A stretch of 64,000 nt of DNA from Sinonovacula constricta (GCA_007844125.1 CM017564.1:20106956-20170955); one strand, 5' to 3'. Numbered from the stretch's first letter, positions 1-13,335 are shown. Notes: a model not told the origin generated them from the sequence alone. Numbers and translations: made by a program.

Positions 1-241
1 TAAAACATTCCGATTTGTTTTCATATTTATGGCAAAAAAATCGACAACGTGTTTTGAACGTAGGGTTTATATCTCCGCCCCCACATGGTTCAAAATAAAC
101 ATTTCACAGACATAGCAGTGATAGTATTTACAACCAATATGTTCACATTAGCATTAGCTAATTGTAAAAAAAAGATTGAACTAAAATCTCTTTCCCTCCA
201 TAAAATTTGTTATTTAGTTTAATCTGCTTAAACCCAGCTAT

Positions 242-500
242 TCTTTTTTCCTGATCAACTAGTATCTTCATTTCTCATTCTCTTTTTTCTTTTCCTACTT
301 TCTCTCACTTGGCCTCTGTATGTCTCGTTTTGTCTTTTCTATGCGCCTCCATGCCTTCGCAATTTTTCTTATCTTTCTCTCTCACGCCCCATGTTATCCC
401 TTTTCTCTCCTCCTTACCATCTTACTATCCAAATCCGTCTTTACCACTCTTTCGCACTACACCCCTTTCTTCCTCCCTCTTCCTCTCACTCACACCCCAT
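242..500. repeat. Pyrimidine-rich low-complexity tract
   Basis: The + strand is dominated by C and T (TCTC, CCTC and TTTCT words). Two overlapping open frames rich in Ser, Leu and Pro arise from this composition and are not considered genes. Confidence 0.6.
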
Positions 501-3500
501 TGTACTCCCGTCCTTTCCTCTCGGATATGTCGAGACTGTGGACTCATAATTGGCACACGCAGATAAATAGACTCATTCAGTGAGAATCATTAACTAATTT
601 CCCTGGCTGTTCTCCAAAATACCGGACGATCCCTAAAACAATGGGGAAAATGGTTGTTGTTTGTTTTTTACACGTGCGTGTAATACGTACGGCGCACCGT
701 GAATATTTAAAGTTCGTCATTTTAAGTCGGTTAATGGTTGTCAGTTGTATTAATATCCCCCATACTTTGTCGCTTTGCCTCGATCTTCATGCGTTTCCGT
801 AAAGTTGTGAATTCTTGTCAGCTCGGTCCTTTGAGATTTCAATGTGAATAGGGAATATAATAAAGACTAACAATCCTGCCTTGCTGTCTTCCGACTTTTC
901 AGAATTATGGCAGTTGTTACTTTGCCGGAAATATGACGTCTTTAAAGAGGTAGACACTCATGGGAAGTCCCAAAATGTCTACCAGTTTTTGAGATAAAAT
1001 TAAAGAAAGAACTGAAAACGCAGTTAAACTTAATACAAACTAAATACACTAAACAGGAAATTTGTTAGTCGTTTGCTTTTTATGCTAAATCCTTAAATCT
1101 CGAACATGTTTCTTTACTTTCCTGACTTTGTCCGCACAATTCTCGCCATCTTGTTGATAATTGATCACTGGATGTCTCCTGTTATACATGCAACTTAATT
1201 AACCGTATACAACCATTTCATTTTCCAATGTTTAAATGTCGCCGCCTCCTATTAACCGTCATTAACAGAAGAAACACAATGGCGGCTAGTCCCTTCCCTG
1301 AACTCCCGTGCATGTCACGGCTCATTTACATTTTGCTTCATTTTCTGCCTCAAAACAAAACAACGTGAACTGGCAACACGGATCAGAGAAGGTTTGGCGA
1401 AGGTATTGGGAAAATGACACCAAAGCGAGCCGTTTCATTGCGGAAACAAAACCAATCATCACAAGATGCTTGCGTTAAAGGTCAACCGAAACAAAAACCA
1501 TCAACCATTAAATATAAAACAAAAGTTCACCTCTCTTTAACGCCATGTAGATATTGTCTTGCCTGTCGGTATTTTATTGCCAAAATTTCAGGATCGCTTG
1601 CAAAACTTTGGCTCTTGTCATGAATGGCTGTACGTTTACTGCACGTGTTCTTTGTTATAGTTAGGCCTCTGCTGTGGTTCTGTTTGGATAGTTCTATCTT
1701 TGACGACGAGACAAACAAAAGAGGGCAGTATGTCAGCCATGGTTGTGGTCATTAGTGGAAATTGTTTGAAGGAATAATGCATTTCAGATGCCACAATCAT
1801 AATAAAATCTAATGATACTTGTAATTGAACTTTGTGTAAGAACGAAAAAAAAAACACCACCAAAAACCATGAAACGTTTATATAAAACTTGGTTATTTTT
1901 TCTCTTTTAGTTTCTGTATTGCCAAATTACTGCAGCTCTATTTTTCAGTTGTAAACTTTAAGGCTCTTGGTCTATAAACGTTGCCAATTGTCTAATCCCT
2001 TCATTTTAATTAGCCCGAAAACTCGATTTCACAAATTTCGCCTACAATTTACAATAACACAAAAGCTCGACGCTCTCTTTAAGAACCGGTATCTGTTTAT
2101 ATATAAATAGACAGGTTTTGGTGTTGTCAGAGTGAATCTTGACTGTACTTGGAAGACACACATTCCGTAAGTTCCCGGATGAAACATTGCATTCTGGGAT
2201 CTGGGACCCTCTCAGAGAATCTCGGGAAACATCCCAGAAGTATCCCATAGTATGCGAAAAATGCTTTTTTGTAAAAGCGTTCCCATAGTTCCCCGCTTGG
2301 GATCCTTTCCAAACAACCGATATCCGGAATATCTCACATTTTATCGCCCTTGAAAGCACATCATCATGTTCTGAACATAACGAACTTTCTCCGTACAAAG
2401 GTCGCTAGGAAAATGCGACTTACTTTGTATTCTTCGCATTAGTCAGATTCAGGGAACCCCGTTCAGGATTGACACAGTTTAGCACTATCGGTCTATCTCT
2501 ACATTCTGTAATCTACACATAATGTTGTGAGCAGCTAATTAAAATTTAATATTTGGTTTTAACAATCTTACGCTGAAAGGGTTTAGTCATTTGAAGTGAC
2601 TAGTACAGCAAACAGAACTGACTAGTATTCGTTTAAGGCCTATATAAGTTGCCTCCCTTGTAAATTTTGTTGGTGTCCGTGCATGAATATATTAATACAA
2701 TTCAAGCTTGTGCCTATCTCTGCCTCCTTTTAGATTTAGAAATGCTGCATTTTCATTTTAAAGAGATGGACCCAATAATCTTAACAGGTAATCGAAGTAT
2801 TGTTCTGGCGAGTCGATGTTAAATCAACAGAAGGTGTTCGTGAACACCTGTCTATATTTATTGAGTTCAAGTTGGGATTTTTTTTGTCATTTTACGTCAT
2901 TCGTTGTTTCTTTTTATACCTTTCCCAGGTGGGAATGGTTTTAAAATACACATATGCATACATAACTAGTATTTTAGTAGTATTTGAACAAACTCATGCT
3001 GTGGTCTAACTTATTCCTGAACTAAATCCAGTCAAACCTCTCCTGCAATGTTTGTAAATAGCCAGTTGCAAACCTTTATTATCTCTTTATAAAACATGCA
3101 AGTATCAATATTCCCACTGCTGGAAGCAAACAATCCATATCCTAATGAAACAGTTTCTGTCGGACGCTGGCTGATCTGGGTCTGCGCTATTTGCTCAGAC
3201 CTGATTAAACATTACCTTAGAGCTAAGTGTCACATGACAGTTACATTGGTAAACACATTAATAGTGGATATATCCCGGCGGGACATGTATCGTACATGGC
3301 GGTTTTTTCTCGACGTGTTGATCATTATATTGACAAGGTTGTGACACCGAAACCACAGCCACTGTTGATTAAAGACATCCCTCTTGGATCAAACAGCTTC
3401 TGATCCCCTTGTGAGACAGCCATGTGCTATTTATATCACCTTGAAAAACTTCATTTACAGTTTGTAAATACTTGAAATATCCATGATCAAATAACCACAA

Positions 3501-3674
3501 GGACTCGGATTTATGTTTATTGCTTCTAAATCTACACACGGTGATTGTGAGTTTTTTTTAACACCCCCATTGCTAGTAAGGGATGTTACGAATGTGCAAA
3601 TGACTGGATGGGATTGAACATTTTTTAATTGTCCAGACTAGACGGGTTGCATAGTTTATCGTAAAAAATACCCC

Positions 3675-3736
3675 AAAACAACAACAAAAATAACAACAAC
3701 AAAAACAACAACAAAGAAAACAAAAACAAAAAAACA
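3675..3736. repeat. CAA/AAC simple repeat
   Basis: Interrupted runs of ACAACAAC and CAAAAAC triplets. Similar CAA-rich tracts recur at about 28230-28300 and 29715-29785. Confidence 0.7.
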
Positions 3737-6308
3737 AGTGTTACTTTACAATATGATTTCATTTTTTTCTTTTATTTTTCGCTGATAAAAAAAAAATCAA
3801 AAACCGTATTTTATGAAGCAGTGGCATGTTAGAATCAAGAAAAATTAAACTATTTTTTGCTGGTGATTTTTGCTAAAAATAATATAATTTGGCACATGTT
3901 TGACCATGACTTTGTATGTTTCCTCTTATAATTTAAACCTTTAACCGAATCAAGTTATAACATATGTAACGTGTCACAATATTTAACAAAAATCATGTCA
4001 AAACATGTTTTTTCTTGTTGCTGACAGTAACCCCTTAAAAGTGTCTCAGCAAACCATGTCATCATTGTCATGTACTGATTAACTTTGACAAATTGTCTTC
4101 AAGAGCATTCTTACATCATGACTGATTTAGTCTTTTTGTGTTAAATCCATAAAAAACCTAACCAGGAGGTGCTATTATTGAATACGGTATAATACGAATA
4201 AAACGCCATTTGCGAAATTTGATGTCTACTCCAAAACATATCCTTTATTTGCCTTTCAAAACAATCACTTTTACTTCATTCCAGATGTTCGCTAGTCGAC
4301 TGACAATCAGATTCAATAAGCTCAGACTTTGATTTATTTAAATCAGTATTTTCGCAATTCATTAAAAAGCACGACCTACGAAGTCTTTTTGTTGGCAGAC
4401 ATAATCCTTATCCTGCCTCGTCTGTTAATAAATCCATGTCATTTTCCTTCATGTACAGCCAAAAGTCCCTTCAAAATTGCTTGAGATTGGCCCCCAGCTA
4501 ACAATGCAGATCCGGATCATAACGTGTCCAACAAGAGCTGAATGATCTCTATTTTAATTATTTGCGTAATCTTCATCAGTTGGTACTTAGCCGGCGAGTT
4601 ATGCAGTTGGTGGAACAGAGATAACGGATAACCCTTTTATTTGACATACACTATAAAATGGTAATCCGATGAGCGGTGTGATAAAATCAGTGTATTAATG
4701 ACAAAAGATTTTATATTAAAGCAAATTATATATCTGAAGTGAAATATTTGATGTGTCAGGACACCTCATCGTCTTTGTATTCCTGTCCTTTGTTACCCGG
4801 ACCAGTACAACGTTCTCTCAAGACTTGATGTAGAGCAATAAAACGGAACAAGATATACTAAAACCATTTATCATCGAAATGTGCGGATAATACACTTAAA
4901 ATGTTCATAACTAACGGATCCTCGAGTAGACATGTTGCATATGTATGGCTTTGACATATGTTTTGTTAATCTTTAGAAATCTTTTCGAAAGGCGGTCATG
5001 TAATGTTTTTACACCCTTGTATATCTGGGATATGTAGATATGTAGAGGATGTCAAGCGGTGATATTCCCTAATTTGACTTGATTTGATTTGATTTAATTT
5101 GTCTCCCCACCGATATAAGCTGCAGAACAAGGTCATTTCTAATATATGCACGACATAGGACACTTACTGGCAAGTGGCTATTTAATATGATATTTCTAGT
5201 ATTTTCGTCATCAATGAACGCATTTGTACGCGGGGATTCTGCCTTAAGGAAGTCTAATTTACATTCATGTCATTAGTATCGGTAAACAATGTTGCGTAAT
5301 GTACATGCGTGCACATTACATATTGTCTCTTACGGTAAATCAAAAGTCGGTTGAATGACCGAGGATATTGTCTGATATTTAGCTCTTTCATCATTGCATT
5401 GCATGTTTATAGACCAGGGGTCTAGTTTCTTATCAACATTTTGATCGGAATATCAATTATGCATTATGATTATATTTAATTATTGTCGCTCTTTATAATG
5501 CTTTCATGGTTGATTTTCGTGATAAGCCTTCGCAATCAATTGACATTGAGTAATCGACTTAACGAGTTCATAACAAGCTACAAAAGGTAGGAAACTAAAT
5601 AGTGGTTACAAATCGCTCCCCTTTTAATGGTTATATAATAAAGTGGCATTATTGTAATTTCAGGGGTTGAGGGCAAGACACATGTACCGTCTAGTTCATG
5701 ATATATTGAAAACAACTGTATGGCATTGAGGCATCGATAAAAAGATATAAACCTGAAGCACATACGTCAACATCTAGTTCTCTTATACGCGTATTATAAT
5801 TCGTTTTTGTAAAATTACGCTTACTTAACACACGCTCGATTTGCGATCAACTAATGTTAATGACAAAGTAAAATATAATGTTATTAAAATTTATTCAAAT
5901 TGTAAAAAAAAGAAAGAAATAGGGCACGTGATTGCTTTACTCAATACTACAAAACTGCACTTAACGCAGGTCATTTACATTGCGCGAAATAGAATAACCG
6001 TAAACAATACAATGGGCCACGAAAATGCAGTTAAATCAGTTTTATGTTATTGAGCAAATTGTGTGACATTAAAATGACACAGAAGGCAAATTTATGATAA
6101 ATCGTTTCTTTTAACGACCGAATGGTTTAGATATCTTATTTCTGAGTTAGAATCATGATTTATTGATAAGGCGAACATTTCCCATGTCTTCAATTGGTGA
6201 TCAGAGGCCATCAAGCCGGAACGTAATAAACCACAAAATAAATGTTTGGTTTAAGGTCCCCCAACTAATATCAGCTGGATGTCGAACTACTTATAAAATA
6301 CAAAAGAC

Positions 6309-6440
6309 AACCCCTCTCCCTCCCCCCTCTCTCTATATATATAAATCTCTCTGTCTTTCTGTATCTCTTTTTGTCTCTCTTCCTATCACTCTATCCCACC
6401 TCTATCTCTCTTTTTTTCTGTCTCTCGCCCCTCTCTCAGA
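6309..6440. repeat. CT-rich microsatellite
   Basis: Imperfect CTCT runs with a short TATATATA insert. The long open frame crossing it is translated low-complexity sequence and I do not call it a gene. Confidence 0.65.
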
Positions 6441-7296
6441 AAAGCACACGTGTACACAAAAACACAAACACTTACACACAAAGAAAAAAACAAATTCGCA
6501 GGCAATCTACTCAAAACTACCAATCCATAAACATGGTCGTTTGTTTACAAATCACTTGACGAGGTATTTGAGTAAGGGCAGAAATGCATCCTCTCATATG
6601 AGTACACAGCTCTACTCTGTGTCGGCCTAGACATGTCTAATGTTCAGGAAAGGAAACATAAAAAAATGTCACTCAATATAAATCGGCCCAAAAACCGTCA
6701 TGTCATCCGCTTACAAATGTATGAGTGCGCATCTGTAAGGCGCACGACGTCACGATTGTAGGATTTATTGCTTAATGTGGATTTACACTGTCGACAATCT
6801 CCTAGGATCCTAAGTACACGTCGCTTAATTGTCAACTTTATAAAAATGACTGATTTTATGCTATGACTTATATGAAAAAGTGACATGATAGACGGATAAT
6901 AAGGCGTTTTATCTCGATTGATTGAAAGACAGAAGTATTCCAAATGTTTGATAAGAGTCATAATAATAACACAATAGGAATCAAAATAAAAGACTATTCT
7001 AAGGGATGACAGCATATACATAGCAGTAGAAGGTTTAAGTAGTGCTTAACTATATACATTTACTAAGAGAACTGGCGAATGCAATACAAAGATACAAAGC
7101 TTTAAACGAAACCTTAATACGAGGTTAGACTATTTATATATTTGCAAAATTGTAATCAGTGATTCAGTTTTTTGTCAAGTAAATACCACTGATTTTTTTA
7201 TGTATACATTTATTGGTATTTCTAGATTTTTTTTCTAACGCAAAATCCCGTTTTACTTTCACTTTTCCTAATCGACGTGTTTGTTTCTATTTTTAG

Positions 7297-7603
7297 CATT
7301 CCACAGTACGTGTATCCCTCCGCCTACATGACGGCAGCAAGTAGTCCCGGGATGTTGTCTCTGCAGCAGTCACCACTGTCCCCCACACCTGCACCGTTCC
7401 TTGACTACGCCACGACGGCGGCGTATGGATCTCAACTCGGCGCTACAACAGGCTTCGAGGCTACTTACCCTTACGTTAACGTCTCCGCCGCGAGTTTAAT
7501 GGCCGCCACTTCGCCGTATACGTATGCCGTCCCGCAGCAAATCGCAGCCGCCACTGGGCATGCGTACTACCAACCCCAGCAGCTCCAAGAGAGAATGCAA
7601 TGA
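7297..7603 (+). CDS. RBM24-like: Terminal coding exon of an RBM24/RBM38-like RNA-binding protein
   Basis: RBM24/RBM38 proteins carry one N-terminal RRM and bind U/GU-rich RNA. They control muscle splicing, mRNA stability and translation. This exon encodes only the low-complexity C-terminal tail, about 101 residues. It starts IPQYVYPSAY and ends YQPQQLQERMQ, closely matching the vertebrate RBM24 tail (IPAHYVYP... and ...YQPQQLQTDRMQ); between these it is rich in Ala, Tyr, Ser, Thr and Gln. The acceptor is a T-rich tract ending TTTTAG at 7291-7296. The exon opens with C, the third base of a split codon, so GG|C restores the Gly found before IP in vertebrate RBM24 (phase 2 intron). The stop is TGA at 7601-7603. 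The RRM exons are not in the window. RBM24 and RBM38 cannot be told apart from the tail; invertebrates usually have a single orthologue of both. Confidence 0.88.
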
Positions 7604-8665
7604 TACAAGGAACACCCTATTAGTGACTAGTTGTAGAACTGTAAATTGTTCTAAACCATAGACAACTCTTCTTTAAACCAACATGCTTAACGTCAAGAAT
7701 GAAGGATAACAAACTTTTATATATGTCATTATAAGTATCTACCTTACAAAAAGTAGTTTTACAGTATGTATTTTAACTGTATTTTATTTCAAATGAGATA
7801 TTACAACTTTAAAGCTGTCATTGAACAAAGAAAACATATATTACTTTCGAATCAATAACAAAATGAAATTGTCGAATGTAAAAATGCTTTTATATTTGAA
7901 CTTTTTTGTGAACTATCCAATTTGTACAAGTTTAACTGCTGATATATCTTATAACTTAACATTTATTTCGTTGATCATTTTATGATCGCTAAGTCTATGC
8001 AACGTGATCGTCTGACAAATGTTTAAGCATTAACTGTTTCTGTAACTTTAAATGATTGGTCGACTTTGAAGATGTCTGTATTTACGTTAAGGATAACTGG
8101 ATCTGCTATCGTAGCATGCTGTGAACCATATCTTGGGAAAGGGGAGGGAATAACGTCTCAATTTGAATACTTAACTTTTTTAAATCGCCATGTTGTTATA
8201 TTTAAATGTATTTTTGACATTGTCTATCCGTCCACGATTTTATATTTGATTATCCTTGCCGGACGTTCGTTATGTTTTCATGGTCATATCATGGTAGATA
8301 TCTAACGATTACTAGCAAAAAACAATCGCATTCGTAAATACATTCGTAGTAAGGTTGAAATGTCTGAATGAACTCATTTTTGTAAATTATGTTTAAGAAG
8401 AATGTGATGTCATACAAAATAGTAGCAAAAATGACGTAGGCGTATTATGTGTACTTAATGTGACGTCATATTGTTTATATAAACGCCATTACATTTTGGT
8501 GTTGTTAAATTTTACAAAAATGTCTGTGTTGGTATGTATGCAGCGAGTAGGAAAAAAAACCTAGTTGTTATGTTTAAAGTAGTTGAAACGACAGCATTTG
8601 TAAATATTGTAAATTGTAGTTGTTCTTTAATTTATGTAACTTATTAAAATTAAATTATCATCAGT
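7604..8665 (+). promoter_or_regulatory. Probable 3'UTR of the RBM24-like gene
   Basis: AT-rich non-coding sequence follows the stop. It includes a Pumilio-type TGTAAATA at 8599-8606 and an ATTAAA polyadenylation-like hexamer at 8643-8648, about 20 bases before the proposed end. No canonical AATAAA lies closer. The 3'UTR could be longer, since the next AATAAA-like sites are beyond 10 kb. The open frame near 8066-8305 has no recognisable similarity and is probably chance. Confidence 0.4.
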
Positions 8666-9985
8666 TATTATCGAATGTTCAATGCGCTACAATCACACTA
8701 AGTGCTAATTAACGTCAACAAAGGTTGTAATAAGCGAGCTCTATTCTTCTCTTAGTTTGGACATCTTTGTCTAATCCTATCCCGTATTTTTTTTCTCAGA
8801 CGTTTCATTTTTTCAATAATCATGTTAGTTTCACACTATATTCTCTTGCTAGCTTAACACTTCTTATGTAGATCTTTTTACCAAACATTAAACAATGATC
8901 AGTATTCACCTTTAAGCGGACGCGGTGTTTTAATGTAGTTTGATCTCTATTTTTAGAGGTCGCCTACCATTGAATACGCTACCTTAAAGGGCATCGCCGC
9001 ATAGTATTATTTTAAAATCCCACTTTTACATCGCAAGATTATAGATATAACATACTTCTAACGTAGTCGGCTTTTATCACAACCATTCATTTCTTTCTTT
9101 TCATAATCCGCCCCATGTTCTATTATTTTTTTTTCTCAAAAGCGTCTCAATTTTTTTTTTACTTCAATGAATCTCAGTCTTTAACGTTGAACTTTATTTT
9201 GTGTTTCTCAGAAGTGATAGAATGGGCGAGTCTTTATTCATCGTCATCATGGCGTCATGACGTCATAGGTTAAAAGTCATGACGTCATAACTGAACATGA
9301 CGTCATTATTTCATCGTAGCTACATTGTTTTTGTACTCGTTTAACGAGTCTTATTTGTATTTTTTATCACGATATGTTGTTGAATAGCCTCATTGTGATC
9401 GGTTATAAAATGTTTTTTCTCTTATTTATAAACAATATTTAAAATGTACATAGAATTTTATTGACTATTTAAAACGTTATGTTTTAAGATTAATCTGACG
9501 ATTATTGTATTCTACTCTTTATTTTGAAGACTAATATGTTTTTTTTTTAATATTTAAACTCAATGTCTTGGAACATTTATTTACCTGTATTTTCCCACCG
9601 GAAGAAACACTCCGAACAATATGCCAAAGAAAAAGTGTAAGCAGCATTGTATTATTTGGGTATGATCCTTTGATTTCATCGTATAAAGGCTGTATAATGG
9701 TGTATTCATAATAACATTTAAAAAAAGAAAAACGTCAACAACAATAGCAACATTTTAAAACAATGGTTAGAGTTCATTCCTATCATGTTTAAGATAGAAT
9801 TAACACTCCAAACGGAGTTTTGGGTTATACCGCTTATTTAACGTTATTTTATAGTTTAAAGGCAAAATACAATCCATAAAAAAATATTCAGTGATTGTTA
9901 ACGTAAATCCTTAACCTGTTGTTTATATTGTTAATGTTGGTAATGTTGTTATAAGTCAGTAAGGTTACATCGACCTGTATTTGGC
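8666..9985. other. No gene seen; AT-rich intergenic or long 3'UTR
   Basis: No coding exon, RNA gene or mobile element is recognisable, apart from the TGACGTCA cluster listed separately. Confidence 0.5.
9257..9304. promoter_or_regulatory. Cluster of three CRE palindromes (TGACGTCA)
   Basis: Exact TGACGTCA octamers occur at 9257-9264, 9279-9286 and 9297-9304, with a single one at 8461-8468. TGACGTCA is the consensus site for CREB/ATF bZIP factors. Each clustered copy is preceded by CA, so the word is CATGACGTCA, which may mean local duplication. No start of transcription is evident nearby. Confidence 0.5.
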
Positions 9986-10139
9986 TAACCAAACCGTAAA
10001 CCTCTTCGGGTAACTCCGCTTGGTTCCTTATGGTATTCCCGTTGATTCTTCGGATTATTTCGTAAGTCTCTTCGGGTAATTCCGTTAGTAATTTCCGGTA
10101 TTTCCGAAAGGCTTTTCGTGTAATTCCGTAACTTCCATC
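9986..10139. repeat. Degenerate 22-bp tandem repeat, about 7 copies
   Basis: Units of exactly 22 bp can be stepped at 10008, 10030, 10052, 10074, 10096 and 10118, plus a diverged unit before 10008. Each follows the pattern GGGTAATTCCGTTAG followed by a T/C-rich end (..CTCTTC). Copies differ at many positions but keep phase without indels, so this is an old minisatellite. Confidence 0.75.
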
Positions 10140-11254
10140 AGAATAGCAACTTTAACATAAAAACAGATTGTTATACACATATGCAGTTCAGCGGAATCTA
10201 CCGACATAACATACAATGCGTGATGCATACTGAAGAAAACCGCTCTCATTTACTAAAGCAGTTGCTCAATTGTTCGAAAATAAAAAAAACAAACAAACCT
10301 AAATGTCAAATTATCTGTTTACGTCTTGCAGTTTGTGGAAAAATCTAAATTATATATGATTATAATGTACTTGATTGCGTATGTATGTAATGTGTGGAAT
10401 GCTTAATTTTATATAAGTGAATGTATGTTGGTGAGAAAATGTAATATTCATCGTATATATTATATGAATCAAGATGTATATATTTCGTTAGAAAATAGTT
10501 AAATTATTTCATTTATCGATACATGTTCTTTTTTTTTAAATCAAAAATACCCATTATTGTATTGTGTACATTAAATTGAGTAAATGGTAGAAACAATTGA
10601 GAAAGTAGTCCGTGAAGAGTCAACGAAAGGTTGTAGGGATATCTAAAGTCGCCTTAAATGACAAACAATCATTCGCACTCATTGGCATCAGATATATTTT
10701 TACTTAAGTTTTTTTTTCTATGTTTATAAACATTGGCATATGTTCAATTTATTTGTATTTAAAATATAATGGCACAAACACTGGTTTCTGTATATAAGTG
10801 CTGTCCAAAAAATAATGCTTTATAATGCAACAATGCAAGTTTTGTCCAAATACAAATAGCATTGTATCGTATCTGCTAACCGAGCCAAAGTCACGACGGA
10901 AGCTTAGGACACCATTTCCAGACCAACACAATTATGTCTAATTATATAGACACGAATCTTAAATACTTAGGAGATATTGGGTCCTGAAATTTTTGACTTA
11001 AGAAATTCTTACTTAAGAATGGTTGGCGAAAGCGAGTGTAAATGAGTATAGCCATACAAATAGCAGAAACCAGTGGATCATCAGTGACGTCATTCATATG
11101 TATCACACGATGTTAGAATCCACAAACTGCATAATCAACCGTTACACATGTATCTCGTTAATATGTTATGTCATGAATAAGAAATAAAATATAAAAAAAA
11201 GTATTTTCATCTTTTTTGTGTTTTTTATATTACCACATACTGTTTACCCCTTAG
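10140..11254. other. No gene seen
   Basis: AT-rich sequence with short random open frames only. An isolated TGACGTCA lies at 11085-11092. Confidence 0.5.
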
Positions 11255-11295
11255 AAAGTGTGATAGTGGAAGAGCATGACTCTTTTGGTGTTTAC

Positions 11296-11352
<57 letters not shown>

Positions 11353-11461
11353 AATGATGATGATGGTGACGATGACGACGACGATGACAGGAATAAATTG
11401 ATGATACAATTGGGACTAAAATCGCTGTCACTTACGGTATTCTTAATCGACCGCGTCTTTG
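11255..11461 (+). other. Possible acidic exon spanning the GAT repeat (weak)
   Basis: A continuous frame runs from an acceptor-like site (pyrimidine tract ending CCCCTTAG at 11254) to an exact GTAAGT donor at 11462. It encodes a short acidic lead, an Asp run of about 19 followed by further Asp, then a hydrophobic-rich stretch ending before the donor. Poly-Asp exons exist in bivalve shell-matrix proteins, but no other part of such a protein is recognisable here. The next acceptor-like site (TTTTTCAG ending at 11570) would give a stop within three codons in the joined frame. A microsatellite translated by chance is at least as likely. Confidence 0.2.
11296..11388. repeat. (GAT)n microsatellite
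   Basis: About 30 GAT or GAC triplets. They are pure at first, then interrupted by AAT, GGT and GAC. It lies just upstream of the 12-bp array, which is built from related triplets. Confidence 0.9.
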
Positions 11462-11597
11462 GTAAGTCAAATGCTCATTTGTAATCGATAAAAGGAGAAA
11501 ACAAATGTAGAAAACTCCAGAACGAAAACACAAAATGCTCCTGTAATATATCCGGATGTAATTTTTCAGAAGAGTTTTAAGGTTAGCGTTGGGAAAA

Positions 11598-13335
11598 ATG
11601 ATAATGACAATGATTATACCGACAAGGATGATGATGATGACGATGATGCCGATGATGATGACAATGAAGATAACAACGATAATAATGACGATGATAACGA
11701 CGATTATGACGACGATTATAACGACGATTATAACGACGATTATAACGACGATGATAATGACGATTATAACGATGATGGTAATGACGATTATAACGACGAT
11801 GATAATGACGATTATAACGACGATGATAATGACGATTATAACGACGATGATAATGACGATTATAACGACGATGATAAAGACGATTATAACGACGATGATA
11901 ACGACGATTATAACGACGATGATAATGACGATTATAACGACGATGATAACGACGATTATAACGACGATGATAATGACGATTATAACGGCGATGATAACGA
12001 CGATTAAAACGACGATGATAATGACGATTATAACGACGATGATAACGACGATTATAACGACGATGATAAAGACGATTATAACGACGATGATAAAGACGAT
12101 TATAACGACGATGATAATGACGATTATAACGACGATTATAACGACGATGATAATGACGATTATAACGACGATGATAACGACGATTATAACGACGATTATA
12201 ACGACGATTATAACGACGATTATAACTACGATGATAATGACGATTATAACGATGATGATAACGACGATTATAACGACGATTATAACGGCGATGATAACGA
12301 CGATTATAACGACGATTATAACGACGATTATAACTACGATGATAATGACGATTATAACGATGATGATAACGACGATTATAACGACGATTATAACGGCGAT
12401 GATAACGACGATTATAACGACGATTATAACGACGATTATAACTACGATGATAATGACGATTATAACGACGATGATAACGACGATTATAACGACGATTATA
12501 ACGACGATGGTAATGACGATTATAACGACGATGATAATGACGATTATAACGACGATTATAACGGCGATGATAACGACGATTATAACGACGATTATAACGA
12601 CGATTATAACTACGATGATAATGACGATTATAACGATGATGATAACGACGATTATAACGACGATTATAACGGCGATGATAACGACGATTATAACGACGAT
12701 TATAACGACGATTATAACGACGATGGTAATGACGATTATAACGACGATGATAATGACGATTATAACGACGATGATAAAGACGATTATAACGACGATGGTA
12801 ATGACGATTATAACGACGATGATAATGACGATTATAACGACGATGATAACGACGATGATAACGACGATGATAAAGACGATTATAACAACGATGGTAATGA
12901 CGATTATAACGACGATGATAATGACGATTATAACGACGATGATAACGACGATTATAACGACGATGATAATGACGATTATAACAACGATGGTAATGACGAT
13001 TATAACGACGATGATAATGACGATTATAACGACGATGATAACGACGATTATAACGACGATGATAACGACGATTATAACGACGATGATAACGACGATGGTA
13101 ATGACGATTATAACGACGATGATAAAGACGATTATAACGACGATGATAATGACGATTATAACGACGATGATAACGACGATTATAACGACGATGATAATGA
13201 CGATTATAACGACGATGTTAATGACGATTATAACGACGATGATAATGACGATGATAACGACGATGATAATGACGATTATAACGACGATGATAACGACGAT
13301 TACAACGACGATGATAAAAACGATGATAAAGATGA
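11598..13335. repeat. 12-bp tandem array of GAT/TAT/AAC/GAC triplets, about 145 units
   Basis: The repeating words are GACGATTATAAC and GACGATGATAAT, often alternating to give a 24-bp period. All triplets fit NAY in one frame, which would encode Asp, Asn and Tyr. That frame has no ATG and is broken once by TAA at 12004-12006, where TAT has lost its second T. A second + frame is open for about 590 codons of Ile, Thr and Met, a direct consequence of the period being a multiple of three. I see no coding evidence in either. The origin is probably expansion of a GAT microsatellite like the one at 11296. Confidence 0.92.

Larger units (their letters stand above)
1..7296 (+). other. Probable last intron (or part of it) of the RBM24/38-like gene
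   Basis: I find no exon here. The only open frames are short and of low complexity or random composition. Because the terminal exon at 7297 begins in the middle of a codon after a good splice acceptor, an upstream exon must exist. None of the RRM coding sequence of this family is recognisable in this stretch, so those exons probably lie before the window. The stretch holds a few simple repeats, listed separately, and is otherwise featureless AT-rich DNA. Confidence 0.6.

Noticed and set aside
2042..2398. 118-codon minus frame
   Set aside because: Random-looking composition, no motif, no splice context, and located in a probable intron.
6163..6630. 155-codon + frame
   Set aside because: Driven by CT-rich low complexity and CACA/AAAC runs.
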